A stretch of DNA of 60,184 bases from Purshia tridentata (GCA_003254885.1 QANT01007394.1:1-60184), one strand, 5' to 3'; positions 22,510 to 35,381 are shown, counted from the first letter of the stretch. Notes: generated by a model not told the origin, from the sequence alone. Numbers and translations are program-made.

Positions 22510-24393
22510 CCCTCCCTATTTCTTCCTCTTCTTCAAGCGCAGGCAGGAGGAGAAGCCAGCCAGCCCGATACCCACTCCCCCTCTTCCCCTGCGCGACCCC
22601 CCCGGCTCATCTTCGGTCACCCAGGCCACCGGCGACCCCCACCCAGCCTCCTCCCGTGCTGCCCAGCCCCTCCCTCTCCCCCTCTCTCCCACACACTCCT
22701 CTTCTCTCTCTCGAGTGCTCTCCTCTGTTCCTCGTTGTGAGTGAAATACGACCCATTTCTGAGCTCCAAATGAGAAAACTCAAAACTAGAGAAATGTTCC
22801 TTTATGTGTCTAGTTTCTACCCTCCAAAAATCAGATCGATTCGTTGAGTATTGAGACCTGTAGAGGCTTTGTACTGTTGCTGACTCAAGCAGGTCCGCTG
22901 ATTTTCCTTCCTTGGTTTCGGCCTCCTCTGAGCTCCAATCTTCAAAGTTTTTGGTGGGTTTTTCTCCACTAGGTATGGGCTTTCTTTTCCCTCTAATTTG
23001 GTTGTTTAATTTCGAGTATTTTGTAGGATTAAAACTTTGGGAATTTTGAGACCCGTTTCGGGTTGGCCTTGTTTGGGTAAAATTGATGGATGTTTTGTGT
23101 AATTGTGAGGTTAAGGATGGATTTTGATAGGATCCTCCCCGAGTTCCACCCTTGAACTCGGGGTGACCACCTTTAAATTTTGTTGAAAAACTTGAGTAAA
23201 TTATCGTTGAATTTTATGGGTTTTGGGAGGCCATTTCGGGTTAGGAAGAAATCCGAAAATCTTAGGTGGTTCTTGATGGGTTTGTGATGATTCTCATCCT
23301 AGGAACTTGTAAATGAGGTTTAGAACAAGAAATTTGCAAGGATTTGTAGAAATTGAGAATTGAAAATTTGGGGGTTTATGCCCAATTCGAGTTACCCCAA
23401 TTTCTGAACTTGGAGGTTGTTTTAGATTGAGTTTTGGTCAATTTCCAGCCCTTAGAAAACCTTAATTGCGATCTAGATGAGTTAATTTGGGAGAAACTAT
23501 AATTTTGAGTTAGAACCCGCTACTTTGGGCGACAAGAATAGAAATTCCGGATATCTAACTATCAATGCCGTATGGTAACGCCGTTTCAGAACTCAAATGA
23601 AGTTAATTAATAGTATAGGTTATTTAGAAATGGGTCGGGTAGACAAAACACAAATTTAGTTGTCAAACGGACACTTTTTGGGTGCCGAAATGAATTTAAA
23701 TAGGCTCGGCTGCGCCTAAGATTTCTGTGTATGGAGTAAGGGATTAAGAAGTGGGGTGTTACCGAGTTGGAGCCGAGAAGGATTAAAATGGGGTCTATGG
23801 TTGAAGTTTAGGAAATTAAAATGTCACCCGTACGTTAATTTCTGTTGTTGTACCAAGTCTAAAGTTATATCTCGTTGTCTTTGTTTTCTCTAGGTGACGC
23901 ACCTGAGACCGGAGGCGACCCATCCGGAGAGCGAGCGTAGACTCTTCAATTGTGAGTGGATACTTTCTCATATAACAATGTTAGGAATTTATAATTTAGT
24001 TTTTTTTTCTTTTTGGATTATGTGCTAAGTCATAGCCATAAGGGTTTGGGAAATAAATTGAGTTTTGAACTTTTGATTGAAATTTATTTGGCTTGAGTAA
24101 AGTTAAGTGATCAAAATAGAATAAATTTTCATGTTGATTTTTGGCATGATACTATATATGTATATAGGTATACATATGTACATATCAAAGGTTTTACGGA
24201 ATTTATTCGATAGAATTCTTAAAAAGTTTACCGGATTTGAAAATGAACGAGTATATTTAATGTTTGTGAGTTTATGTAAAGTAAAAAGTTGTTTAAATGT
24301 TGGAGTTTCAAATCATAAGGATTTATAAACACTTGAACCATTATTTTAAATTCCGTTAAGTACCCACCAGTTTTACGTTAAGGAGGTCTTTGG

Positions 24394-24561
24394 GACCCAT
24401 CACGGCACACACAAAGGCTTTGGGCCGTGTGTCGGGATGCCTCGCCCTTTGGGGGCAGTCGGCGTGCACGTACGACATTCTGGCTTGTTGTACGACGGCG
24501 AAGCGACGGTACAAGGGCCACCGAATCCACACGTATGACGGCGTTGCGACGGTGCGGGTGG
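24394..24561 (+). repeat. Header with divergent hairpins (A3)
   Basis: The header matches that at 11971 closely, but the array is replaced by two different inverted repeats: 24488-24514 (arms TTGTAC/GTACAA, 27 nt overall) and 24527-24561 (arms CCACACGTA/TGCGGGTGG, with one mismatch and one G-T pair). Confidence 0.7.
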
Positions 24562-25470
24562 AAGAATAAGTCATTTGGGTGCTTAGATGGAAAACGCTCT
24601 TTTGAAAATTTTGTTCTTTACAATTATTTTCTCTCTATGTGAATTCTTAAAAGAATTTATTTCGAAAGGATTTTATTTTCTTACCCTTGGAATTATTCAC
24701 GCATTTTGTTTTATCTTTAAATGAAATTTTAGACATCTAAAGTGATAGTGATTCTTCTGTTGTGTTTTACCGAAAGTAAACGTTGAAAACAATATTTTTA
24801 TATGGGGGAAAATAAATTAAATTGTGAGTTCGGACGCGAAAAATTTATTATATCGTTGGTTCTAAAAAAAATAAATTAACTTGTGAGTCCAGACGCTAAA
24901 AAAATTTATTATATTGTTGGTTAAATAAACCTTTGATTTAAATATCCACTCACTGAGCCTATCTCATTTGGAAGTTATCTTTTTATGTTTTGATGTTTCC
25001 CCCAGGTAGAAGCGGCGGCCCGTAGAAAAGCTTGCGCGTCGAGTTGGATCTTCGCTCCCGTTGTTGAGGGTAGAACATCTTGACTGTAACATGTACTAGT
25101 TAGAGGGTCTAAAGTTTGTATCTACATATGTAAATAAATATAAGATATATGATAGGCCGGAGGCTTAAAATGATTGTGGTAGGGAAGCTGAACAGTTAGA
25201 AGTGTATTTTAACAGGTTTGAAAATTTGGAAAAGTGACATTTTCAGGGGAAGTGCTGCCGAATGTTCGGCAGAATTTTTGCATATACAAGTTTCTTTTTA
25301 GAAAGGTTTGAAAGGGAAGTGCTGCCGAATTTTCGGCAGAATATTTGCGTATACAAGGTTTTTCTACAAAGGTTTGAAAATTTAGGGTAGTGGGCCCTAT
25401 GTCCGAGGGACGTGGGACCCCACAGGGTGACCTCGAAATGAAATGGAAGGTTTCGGGGTCGGTCCTGTCA

Positions 25471-27571
25471 GTACTCGTCATGCTTCTCACCATGTTAAGC
25501 AGGGTCCTATTCTTCCTTTCAGCCACACCATTCTACTCTGGGGTTCCAGGAGTGTTATATTGAGCTACTATCCCACTAGTTTCTAGATAAGAAGCAAATG
25601 GACCTTTATGTTGACCCTTTTCATCATATCTGCCATAGAACTCTCCACCTTTATCTGACCGCACCACCTTAATGGTATTTACTAGTTGGTGTTCTACCTC
25701 AGTTTCATATATCTTAAAATTTTAAGGGCTTGAGATTTTTCTGAGATGAGGTAAACATAGCAAAATCTAGAGTAGTCATCTATAAAGGTAATGAAGTACT
25801 GGTTTCCACATATAGTTTTAATAGGAAAAGGACCACAAATGTCAGTGTGAATGATTTCTAAGGCTTTAGTACATCGGGTTGAACCTTTCTTTTTAGTGTT
25901 GGTCATTTTTCCCTTAATACAATCTAAACACGTTTGAAAATCAGAAAAATCAATAGCTGGCAGTAGGCTATCTTTAACTAGTTTCTTCAATCTTTCTTGT
26001 GAAATTTGACCTAGCCTTTTATGCCATAACATAGACGAATTAACATTGAATTTATTCCTCTTAGTTCCTACATTATTTTCAACCAGAAAAGTCTCACTGA
26101 AATAGGAACACTACAATTGCCAATAATCATCCACAAGTAAGGCACAACCAACATAAACAGAATTTTCAAGTAACAAAAATTTATTAATATCAATACTAGA
26201 TGTCATTCCACACTTGATTAATTTCAAATGGGAAACTAAATTCCTTCTTATAGAAGGCACAACTAAAACGTTGTCTAATTCCAAAACAAAACCTAAATCC
26301 AACCTAAGCCTAATGGTTCCTAGAGCTTGAACTTCTACTGGTGCTCCATTGCCAACGCAGAGCTTTGATTCCTCCTTACTTGGGATCCTCCTTCTTTCTA
26401 GCCCCTACAAAGAATTGGCAATGTGCACCAGTGAGGCAGTGTCTATCTGCCAAGAAAAATTAGGTATATTAACTAAATTCAATTTTAGAATTGTAGAAAC
26501 AGGCTTACCTTTCTTGGCTTTCCATTTCTTGTACCTATGATAGTCCCTCTTCATATGACCCTCTTTTTCACAAAAATAACACTTAAAAACTGTAGTTTTA
26601 TTAGCCTTAAGTTTTTGGGGTGTTGAGGTGTTAGAGGAGGAGGCCTTGGCAATAGGATTAGGGGTTAGATCCTTTTTACGTCCATGCTTCTTACCTTTGT
26701 CCAAGTTCCTTTTGGGATTTGCAGCTACCACAAGATTCACTGTGTGCACAAGCTCCTTTTTCAGCCTTTCTTCTTCCAGAACATATTAACCTATCAGCTC
26801 ATTCACATTCCACTTATCCTTTTGTGTATTGTATGTTAGTTGCAACTGTCCATATTGAGGAGGTATTGCATTCAGTGCAGTATAGACCAAGAAACCATCC
26901 GAGATTGGCATGTCCAAGTTTCTCAACCTAGCAGCAACATCAACAAATTTCATTATGAATTCCCTGATACTTCCAACACCATCAAACTTCATATTCGAAA
27001 ACATGCTCATTAGATTTCCTATTTCTACCTTCTCTGACTCCATATATTTTTCAGAGATTGATTGTAAGAAAACCTTAGCATTCTCAGACTTTGGGATCCC
27101 TCCTCTTATAGTTTCACTCATGGTCCTCTTCGTGATTAGCAAAGAAGGGCTATTGCACTTCTGCCACTTCTCATACCTATTCCTCTGTTCTGCTATACTA
27201 TCTTCAGCTATTAATGGACAATCTTCTCTTAAAGCTAAGTCCATCTCAGCTAGGCCTAGATAGATATCTAGATCTTCTTTCCACTTCTTAAAATTTGTTC
27301 CATTGAGAGGTTCTATATTAGCAAGGTTAAAAGATGCTGCAGAAAAGTAAAATACAAGTTTTTAATGTTCTTGAAATCAGAAAAACAAGTAAACATCCCA
27401 TATTTTTCTTTAAATCTATCATCGAGTTTCACCTTTGGGCAGAAAACACAAAGTATAAAGCAAAAACTATATAACCAGTTTCAACAGACATGCCCAGCAT
27501 CATAAAGCTTTCAACACCTTTAGTTAGTAGCAAAGATTTACAAAGAAATATACATGTTCGTCTAGACTATG
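25471..27571 (-). pseudogene. Copia gag to integrase (element 2), truncated
   Basis: Read leftward, gag starts near 27343 after a TTTTCTGCAG acceptor-like site (FNLANIEPLNGTNFKKWKE) and runs to about 26786. A CCHC zinc knuckle (CYFCEKEGHMKRDC-like, last Cys changed to Tyr) lies near 26560. The protease region (WQIDTASLVHIANS, normally DTGA) is near 26430-26470. The GAG-pre-integrase and integrase begin at 26032 (LWHKRLGQIS, CLDCIKGK, IHTDICGPF, FIDDYSRFCYVYL). The frame breaks near 25694 and stops for good at 25470, just after AERKNRTLLNMVRSM, where the A3 LTR begins. RT, RNase H and the 3' LTR are absent. The leader and 5' LTR lie beyond the inserted element 3, at 35943-37183. Confidence 0.85.
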
Positions 27572-28127
27572 TGTTATGAATTAACACCCCCCGTGACCTT
27601 GTCTTAGATGTATACTAGAGTTATAGCAAAACAAACACAGCAAGCACAAGAATAAAAAAAAACACCAAGAATTTGTTCTGGAGGTTCGGCAAACTTTGCC
27701 TACGTCCCAGTGTGATCCGTAGAGAATCACAGCTTCACTATATATAGAGAAAAGATTACAAGAACTTGTTGAAACCCTAACCCTAATTCCCAAACCGTTC
27801 TCTCCTCTCTCTAGTCTCACACTTTTTGTATAGGTATTTTCTCTCTTTTGGGGCTGTAGTAACCTATTTATAACTAATAGGTAGTAGCATACAATTAGGT
27901 TTCAGCTAGGATTCCTAATCCTACTAGAATTAGGTAATTGGCCTAATTAACTAATTCTATTCCTTGTACAATTAGGAGACACTAAGAACTTCTTCCTTAA
28001 CTAGGAAGACCTTGCGCAAATTCCTCTCAGCATTCCTAAAATTTGTGCCCTACTAGTAATTACCTAAATTGCAACTTTCCTTTTTTTGTATTCCTTCTAG
28101 AAAATTTCGACGAGCCAAATCACAACA
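27572..28127 (-). repeat. 3' LTR of copia element 3
   Basis: On the plus strand it runs TGTTATGAATTAACA ... CAAATCACAACA and aligns throughout with 35382-35942. A TATATATAG stretch lies near 27737 and CTATTTATAAC (minus TATAAATAG) near 27872. Confidence 0.9.
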
Positions 28128-28140
28128 ATCTCCACCTTGG
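28128..28140 (-). other. Polypurine tract of copia element 3
   Basis: On the minus strand this reads CCAAGGTGGAGAT directly before the 3' LTR, the usual copia plus-strand primer site. Confidence 0.75.
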
Positions 28141-28244
28141 TGAGTCGGAACCAAGGTCCTGAATGTTGTACCTTCGAGATATCTTCTTATGTCTTGAAAT
28201 AACCCTGAGCAAACTCCAAGAACTCTTCACCTTTGTAAGTAGTC

Positions 28245-29890
28245 TTGCCTCAATGCACCTTAAGTGAGAAGGGGCTCCACCTCAATCAACTAACCAAAAT
28301 AATGAAGCTCAAGCAATGCTTGAACGTAGCTGTTGGCATTGTCTTAGTGAGAAAATCTGCAGTGTTGTCGTCTATGTGCACCTTTTCTACACAAATCTCC
28401 TTTGAATCCACCCAATCCCTAATCCTATGGTACCTTACATCAATGTGCTTTGATCTTCCATGAAAAACTTGGTTCTTTCCCAAACAAATGGCGCATTTTG
28501 ACTATCACACATTATTCTCACGGGCTTTTGAGTGATTCGCATTTGGCTTGCCAAGCCACTTAGCCATAGTACTTCCTTTCTAGCCTCAGCCAAAGCAATG
28601 TACTCTGCCTCTGTAGTGGACAAAGCTGTAATTGGTTGCAATAAAGCTCTCCAACTAATAGATCCACCTAAGCATGTAAACACATAGCCTGATGTAGACC
28701 TCTTCTTGTCCAAGTCACCTACATAGTCAGCATCAACATAACCCAACACACTTGTGCCTCCTTTTTGCTTCTCAAACACAATGCTATGACTCTTTATCCC
28801 TCCACTTGATTGCATCCCAATTTTGCTTTCCCGGATTTGACATATACTTGGACACCACACTAATTGCTTCAGCTAGGTTAGGTCGCATGCAAACCATTGC
28901 ATACATTAGGCACCCCACGACACTAGCATAAGACACCTTCTTCATATATTCTAACTCCTTTTCAAACTTAGGACACTACTGCCTACTTAGCTTAAAGTGA
29001 GCTCCCAAAGGTGTAGCGACCGCCTTCGCATCTTGCATGTTAAACTTTTCAAGTATTTTTTGAATATACTTGACCTGTGATAGCCGAATCCTACTGGCAG
29101 CCCTATTCCTTTACATTTCCATGCCTAGGATCTTTTGTGTAGCTCCTAGATCCTTCATGTCAAATTCTTCACCCAACATTTTCTTCAAGTCTTCAATCCT
29201 AGACTTGTCTTGACAAGCTATGAGCATTTCATCCACATATAGCAATAGTAATATGATCATCCCACCCTTAGACACACAATAGTGCACACAGCAGTCATAT
29301 AAACATCTTCTAAAATTTATCTTCAACATAAATGAATCAAACCTTTTGTACCACTGCCTTGGAGGTTGCTTCAATCCATACAAGGACTTCCATAGCTTGC
29401 AAACTAGATGTTCTTTTCCAATTTCAACAAAGCCTTCGGGTTGAAACATGTAGATTGTCTCCTCTACATTCCTATGAAGAAAGGCTGTTTACACATCCAT
29501 CTGCTCAATCTTCATGTCATGCTGAACTGCCATTGCTAAGAGCAATCTGATAGAAGTATGCTTAACCACTGGAGAAAAGATCTCATCATAATCGATCCCT
29601 TCCTTTTGTGAGTACCATTTGGCCACAAGTCTTGCTTTGAACCTCACGGCCTCTTGATCATGTATCCCTTCTTTCTTCCTAAACACCCACTTACATCCAA
29701 CTAGCTTTCTATCTTTGGGTTTAGGAACCAATTCCCAAACGGAGTTCTTGTGTAAAGACTCCATCTCTTTAGCCATAGCACTAACCCAACTTTCTCATTC
29801 TCACTTGCTATAACTACTTGGAACATGGTTGGATCTCCTTGACTAATGTTCAGAGCATAATTGTTTCAAAGCCAAATTTTTGTGGTGGCT
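28245..29890 (-). pseudogene. Copia RT and RNase H (element 3)
   Basis: Reading leftward, RT begins at about 29776 (MAKEMESLHKNSVWELV, GCKWVFRKK, FKARLVAK, DYDEIFSPVVKHTSIR). It has an in-frame stop after KIEQMDV, resumes with CKLWKSLYGLKQPPRQWYKRF (29111-29449), and shows the active-site box as LLLYVDEMLIA, so the usual YVDD is YVDE. Another stop follows KILGMEM. RNase H (28435-28860) has GYVDADYVGDLDKKRSTSGYVF and ALSTTEAEYIALAEA, and ends near 28245 after KVHIDDNTADFLTK. These would copy element RNA into DNA; the changed catalytic Asp and stops disable it. The upstream edge is the type-B LTR at 29894. Confidence 0.88.
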
Positions 29891-29893
29891 TTA

Positions 29894-32881
29894 TGTCATG
29901 CCCCGACCCTCGGGCACGTGAACACCAACTGAACCTCAAAATTGAAACTGTTTCATGAAGCTGTGGGCCCTTTCTCTGAAACTGTGAGCCATGAATATAA
30001 AATAATTTACTGAGAACAATTGTAAGTTTACAAAACACATTTACATAAAACCAAGTGTAAAACCTTTTACATAAAAATCAAACTGTAAAACAACTTTCTG
30101 AAACACTGCTAGTCCCACTGCCTCGTTTTCTCTCCACTGCCTCCTCAGCTTGCTTACCCTGCAAAACCAAAACCCTGCACCCAACCACAGGTGCACCGGG
30201 TTTAAACACAACCCGGTAAGCTCACTAGAGCTCGTATGAGTGAAACTACTGTAACCTCAAATTAAACTCAAATAAAATAATCAGTCACAATCCATTCTAA
30301 GCCTCAAATCACAATCAGTTCAAGAACCAGAAATTTCAATCCTTAACTTGATCACCAATCCTTTACCCGATCCAATACACTGTCCCAATCTGTGATACCT
30401 CAATTATCCTCAATTGATCCCCTAAACTGGAAATCACCTCGAATTACACCACAATGACCTGACTTAGAATCCCACTAGATTCTCCAATAATCTTAGAATC
30501 CTCGATATCCATTCAGAACCAACTTAAACCTCAATTAGTCCTTTAACCTGATCATGTAGATTTCTCAAGTTACACCTTAATCTCAAACTTAGAATCTAAC
30601 TAACTTTCCCAATAACTTAGAATCAATCCTCATTTAAACCCTTGATCTCAAATAACCTCTATTACTCAAACCCCGGTAATCAATTCTCGCCTAAACCTTT
30701 AAATTCAACAGTTCCTCAACACCTCACTGTCACCCTTTGAGATTTCCCTAGCTTTAAAACATTTCATAAAAATCCACGAGAGAGAAAATAATTACCGATT
30801 TCAAATCCGCTTTAAAAACTCTTGGAAATCAATAAAACTGATCAAAGTCTCAAATTATAAAAGAAGAATTAAAGTTCCATAATCAAAAACAATCTGTAAA
30901 CTCACAAGATATGAAAATCATCACCCAATCCACATCCAGCTAACCTGGCGTACATGCGCAGGGCTCACAACCTGGCGTACACATGTAGGGCCAATAATCC
31001 TGCCGTACATGCACAGGGCCTACGACCTGCCGTACGCATGCAGGGCCAATATCCTGCCGTACATGTGCAGAGCCAAGGTCTGTCATACACATGCAGGGCC
31101 AATAACTGCCGTATGTGCACGCAGGGCCACCCCCAAAGGGCAAGGCATCCCGACACACGGCCCAAAGCCTATGTGTGTGCCGTGATGGGTCCCAAAGACC
31201 TATATAATCTGAGAAGCTAAACGAGTACCAATTGGGTGCTCCGAAAACCGTACCAATTCGAAAAGAAATATTTTTAGTTCGAAACACCAAACTCCAGGTT
31301 CCAAAACCTTTTGATATCACGAGAAAGTTAACCAAAACTCGAACTTAAAATTAAATCTTTTCTCAAAGAACCAAATGTTACCAAAAACTGATAAGTAAAA
31401 TCAAATCTTTAATTTTATCCAAAAATAAACTGAATTCTCAAAATCAGTTTCCAAAACCAAAATCCACACTAAGTCACCTTAAAAAGCAATAATCTTAAAA
31501 CCCCGGCAATCCCAATCCTAACCAAAAGTCTCCACCTGGACTCACCGATCCTCAACAAACCACTAAATCCTTACTTAGTCCTTAATCAATCCTTTAAATC
31601 CTCGGAAATTCCATTCCTAATTCCGTACCCTTCATAACTAGTAACCAGCAACCAAACAAACAAGCACTCAACACAGCCAAGTAACTAACTAAACTGAGAG
31701 TTAAAGGATCTTAGGTTCACTCACAGTGACCACGCGAAAAGACCGAACTGCCCTTCGTGTCCTTCGTGGCTCCTTTGCACGGATTCTAAAATCTGACAGC
31801 ATAACGGCATCGGGAATACAAATTCTCAAGCCGAGCGTACCTGTTAAGACCAGACAAACCTACAACCAAGGCAAAGTTCACAACCAAGCAACAAAACACA
31901 GCAACGGGTGGGAACCACCACGCACGGTGGCTGCCCGACCCTCAGAAAGCACACGAAAGGTCCGAGAAACTCACCCAAACTCACCCACAGGTTCGGGTGG
32001 TTGGCCTGAGGCCAAAAACCAAGAAAACGGTCGCTGGAACCGTCACATGCAGCGAGTCCCACAACGGTCAATGGGCGGTCAACTGCCAAAAATGAAAGTC
32101 ACGTTTAGCTTAAACGAACTACACAGAGACGTAGAGGAGATCGAGGGGATCGATTCTCAAACCTGGGTCGACGGCCAAAAGTGGCCAGAAAAGGAGGAAA
32201 ACTGGCCGGAAAGCCGCCGGCCTCCCTAGCTCCGATCCGCCGCCCACGGCGGTCCAACAGGTCAATCGAACCCACCCACACGCTGGGCTCGACGAGAGGA
32301 AGAGATCTGGGCAGGTGGGAGGTCGCGTCGTTGCCGGAATCGCCGAGATCGCCGCCGTGACGCAGACTGTGCCCGCTCGGATTCTCTCTTTTCGGGCTGT
32401 TTCGGGTGGAGGCGCCACCACTGGAGGGATGAGGGAGGAGAGGTGAGCACGGCGAGCGAAAAACTAGGCCGGCCCGCCGCTGGACGCGCCCCCACACGCC
32501 GGCGAAAGGCGCGGCTGGGATGAGTGTCGTGAGAGAGAGAAACTTCGGGAGAGAGGAGAGAGAAAACTGTGGTTTTCTGGGTTTCTGTGCCCCTTTTTAA
32601 AATCCAACTTTTCCAAAATTACAAACTTGCCCGTCTTTTCACACATCTGTAACTTCCAAACCGTAGCTCCGTTTGACGCGTGCTACGTGTCTACGAACTC
32701 GTGAGGACCAGACATTTCCAACGAACCCAAAGTCAACGCAAAAGTCAACTTTTTGCCCAACTTAAAAACTCAAAACTTTAAAATTTGACAAATGCTCAAA
32801 CCGCTTTACTTTCCAAATAAAATCCCGAAAATCTTTAAAAAAAACTTTTCAAAACCACTTTGGAAAGTGCGGGGTGTCACA
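29894..32881 (-). mobile_element. Type-B solitary LTR inside copia element 3
   Basis: On the plus strand it begins TGTCATGCCCCGACCC and ends GGGGTGTCACA, flanked by CTTTA at 29889-29893 and 32882-32886. It is the only complete type-B copy with the header and hairpin array (30944-31195, reversed). A minus-strand GTGAGTGA donor lies near 31720, and a TTTTGCAG acceptor near 30160. GC-rich frames at 31726-32640 are open on both strands but also occur in the other B copies and look non-coding. It separates the copia integrase C-terminal region from RT. Confidence 0.92.
30944..31195 (-). repeat. Header and hairpin array in a type-B LTR
   Basis: The reversed array has about seven units of CTGCCGTACATGYGCAGGGCC type, followed by the header at about 31127-31195. 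It is nearly the same as in type A although the rest of the two LTR types is different. Confidence 0.85.
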
Positions 32882-32985
32882 CTTTATGTTCCTCCTAGGT
32901 CTGTCAAGTGATATACTTCTCTGAAAACTAGGTGGTACTTGAGTAGACGCTTGTACTCGTGGGGATGGGTTGCAGGTTGGGGAAT

Positions 32986-34228
32986 TCACAACTGGCTCCA
33001 CCTGATTCCTAGCTGGTGATTGATGCTGCTGTTCTTCTCCTTCCTCTTCTTACCATAATCAACTTCTTCTTGCTCATCTTGCTCCACCTGAGCTTGGGTT
33101 TCTTCAACTTCTTCAAATTTGGTGAATGGAAGGTTGGTTGCTACAATTTCTGCATCAAGTTTCTTACCATACCTTACGTTCTCTTCTTTATTGAGAGGCA
33201 TAGTCTTTTCATCAAAAACTACATCCTAGTTTATTATCTTCTTGCTAGTAGTGATATCCCAAAGCTTGAAACCCTTCACTCCTTTCTCAAACCCCAAGAA
33301 GATACAATGTGTAGAATTAGGCTTGAGTTTTGATCTCTTATCACTCGGAATATGTGTATAAGCGCTACAGCTGAATACCCTTAACTTAGAGTAGTCCACT
33401 TTCTTTCCAGACCACACCTCCTCTTCACACTTAAAGTTGAGAACTCTTGATGGTGATCGATTAATCAAGTAGCTTGCATGATTAACTGCTTTTGCCCAAA
33501 AACTATTAGGCAAACCTGCATGAAATCTCATGCTTCTCTCCCTCTCCATGAGAGTCCTGTTCATCCTTTCAGCAGCTTCGTTTTGTTGTAAAGTCTTCTT
33601 CACTATGAAGTGTCTTGCAGTACCCTCATTTTTACAAAAACTTCAAGAACGCCTCGCTCTTGTATTCACCCCCATTGTCACTTCTCATGTACTTGATCTT
33701 CCTCCCTATTTGGTTTTCAACCTCTGCTTTCCACTCCTTGAACTTGGTGAAAACTTGGGATTTCTCCCTCATGAAATAAACCCAAACCTTCCTTGAGAAA
33801 TCATCCATGAAAGTGACAACGTATCTGGATCCCCTTTTCAAATTTGTAGGAGCTGGACCCCAAACATTCAAGTGAATATAATCGAGCACTCCTTTGCTCT
33901 TGTTGTCAGAACTTGCAAATTTGAAAAACACCTTTGCTTGCTTCCTGAGAATACAATATTTGCAGAAATTTAGCTTACAAGGATCTACACCGTCTAGTAG
34001 ACCTTGCTTGTGCAATTCTTGCAAATCCCTCTCACAAATGTGCCCTAGCCGATGATGCGAAAGCTCAGTTTTGTCTTCCACATTCTTCTTTGTGGAAACT
34101 GCTGCCCCACCTATTATTGTAGTTCCCATAAGCCTATAAAGGTTGTTTTGTTGAATGTCGGCCTTCATCACCACAAGTAACCTTTGATAATCTTGAATTC
34201 CCACCTTCTGAACAAAATCTAAACCCAA
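32986..34228 (-). pseudogene. Copia integrase (element 3)
   Basis: The zinc domain is LSHHRLGHICERDLQELH with CKLNFCKYC (33980-34080). The core follows as LDYIHLNVWGPAP, in which the first catalytic Asp of the HSD motif appears as Asn. The second Asp is in YMRSDNGGEY. The Glu is in NEAAERMNRTL (33226-33603) after a frame break at 33620. The C-terminal part has THCIFLGFEKGVKGFKLWD and an acidic segment at 32986-33201. Integrase would insert the cDNA into the genome. The Asp-to-Asn change and the frameshift mean it cannot act. Confidence 0.88.
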
Positions 34229-35333
34229 CCTTGTCTAAAGTGCCCAAGGAAATCAAATTCTTCCTTAGCCTAGGAACATGCCTGACATTCCCCAAAGTCC
34301 TTACCAATCCATCATGCATCCGGATCTTTATAGTGCCAATCCCAAGTATAAGACATGATGAATTATTTCCCATCAAACATCTCCCCCGCTATTGTCCTTA
34401 TAAGTGTCAAACCATTCTTTGTTTGCACACATATGGAATGTGCAAACAGTATCCAAATCCAACCTGAGGAAGCATTAGAGCCAGAGATTACCAAAAGTAG
34501 CTCTCCATCACTATCTTCAGTGACCATACTAGCTGAACCTGAGCTACCTTCCATCTTTGCTTTCCTCTCTTTCCAAATCTTGCAGTTCTTCTTCCAATGA
34601 TCCATCGAACCACATGTGAAGCAACCCTCCCTTGGCTTGTCCTTGGATTTCGATTTACCCCTTTTGCTGTTTTTCTCTTCCTTCTTGTTCGACCGACCCC
34701 TCTCGTTGCCCTTGACATAAAGCCCTTGCGTCTGATAGCCTTTGGTTAAGTCATCTATTTTGGCATATGACTGAAGGGCTTGCACAAAATCATCAAGCTT
34801 CAGAGTCTCCTTTCCAAACATCAAAGTTGTTCGGAAGTGCTTGAATGATGGTGGTAGAGATCGCAGCAGGATGATTGCCTTGTCATCATCCTTATAAACT
34901 TTTTCAACCTTTGTGAGATTAGCTATGTAATTCTGAAATTAACATATATGATCTGCTACATCTTCTCCTTCTTCTAGTTGAAGTTCAAATAGTTCATATT
35001 TCAAAAACAGTTTATTTGAGACGGTCTTTCCCATATAAATGCTTTCTAACTTTGCCCATGCTTCTCTTACTGTCATTGCTTCTATGATGTAAGACCTCCC
35101 TGATCTTGTGAGGTGGATCTCAATTGAACTCTTGGCCTTCTTGAGAATCTTGTTCCACATGGCTTCTTACATGGTTGCAAGCTTCTCTTCAAGTAGTGCA
35201 TCATCGAGATCTTGCTGAACTAGAACATTCCTCATCATCCGTTGCCAATTGATGAAATCCTCCTTGCCATCATATGGCTTCAAAGCAAGCCTTATCTCCC
35301 CTAAGCTTGCGCTTCGATTTTCTCCTCTAGACA
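34134..35333 (-). pseudogene. Copia gag and protease (element 3)
   Basis: Gag starts at ATG 35333-35331 (MSRGENRSASLGEI), near the primer site, and runs through ALKPYDGKEDFINWQRMMR, TVREAWAKLESIYMGKT and KDDDKAIILLRSLP. In-frame stops lie near 35163 and 34935. An intact CX2CX4HX4C zinc knuckle (CFTCGSMDHWKKNC) lies near 34600. The protease follows near 34460: after a one-base frameshift the active site reads LDTVCTFHMC, where DTG is expected, so the glycine is now valine. The region ends in MGNNSS...LGTLDKVGF. Confidence 0.85.
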
Positions 35334-35367
35334 TCGTAGACAACTTCTACGCTTAGGCCGAAACCTA

Positions 35368-35379
35368 GCTCTGATACCA
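35368..35379 (-). other. Primer-binding site of copia element 3
   Basis: The minus strand reads TGGTATCAGAGC, complementary to the 3' end of initiator tRNA-Met, two bases inside the 5' LTR. This is the standard copia arrangement. Confidence 0.92.
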
Positions 35380-35381
35380 AT

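Larger units (their letters stand above)
22129..25470 (+). mobile_element. Type-A3 LTR with non-matching flanks
   Basis: The termini are standard (TGTAACGACCCGTACC ... GGTCCTGTCA), but the flanks are TCAGA on the left and GTACT on the right. Different transposons abut the two sides: CACTA transposase at 22128 and copia integrase at 25471. It has the only five-unit heat-shock element (22487-22509), a 58-nt exon 2 (23894-23951; TCTAG acceptor, AATT|GTGAGT donor), a header with different hairpins (24394-24561) and an intron-2 acceptor TTTCCCCCAG near 25005. The tail is unlike other copies, with two copies of a palindrome-bearing segment (25256-25271 and 25323-25338). It is probably a recombinant of two LTR insertions. 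Confidence 0.8.
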
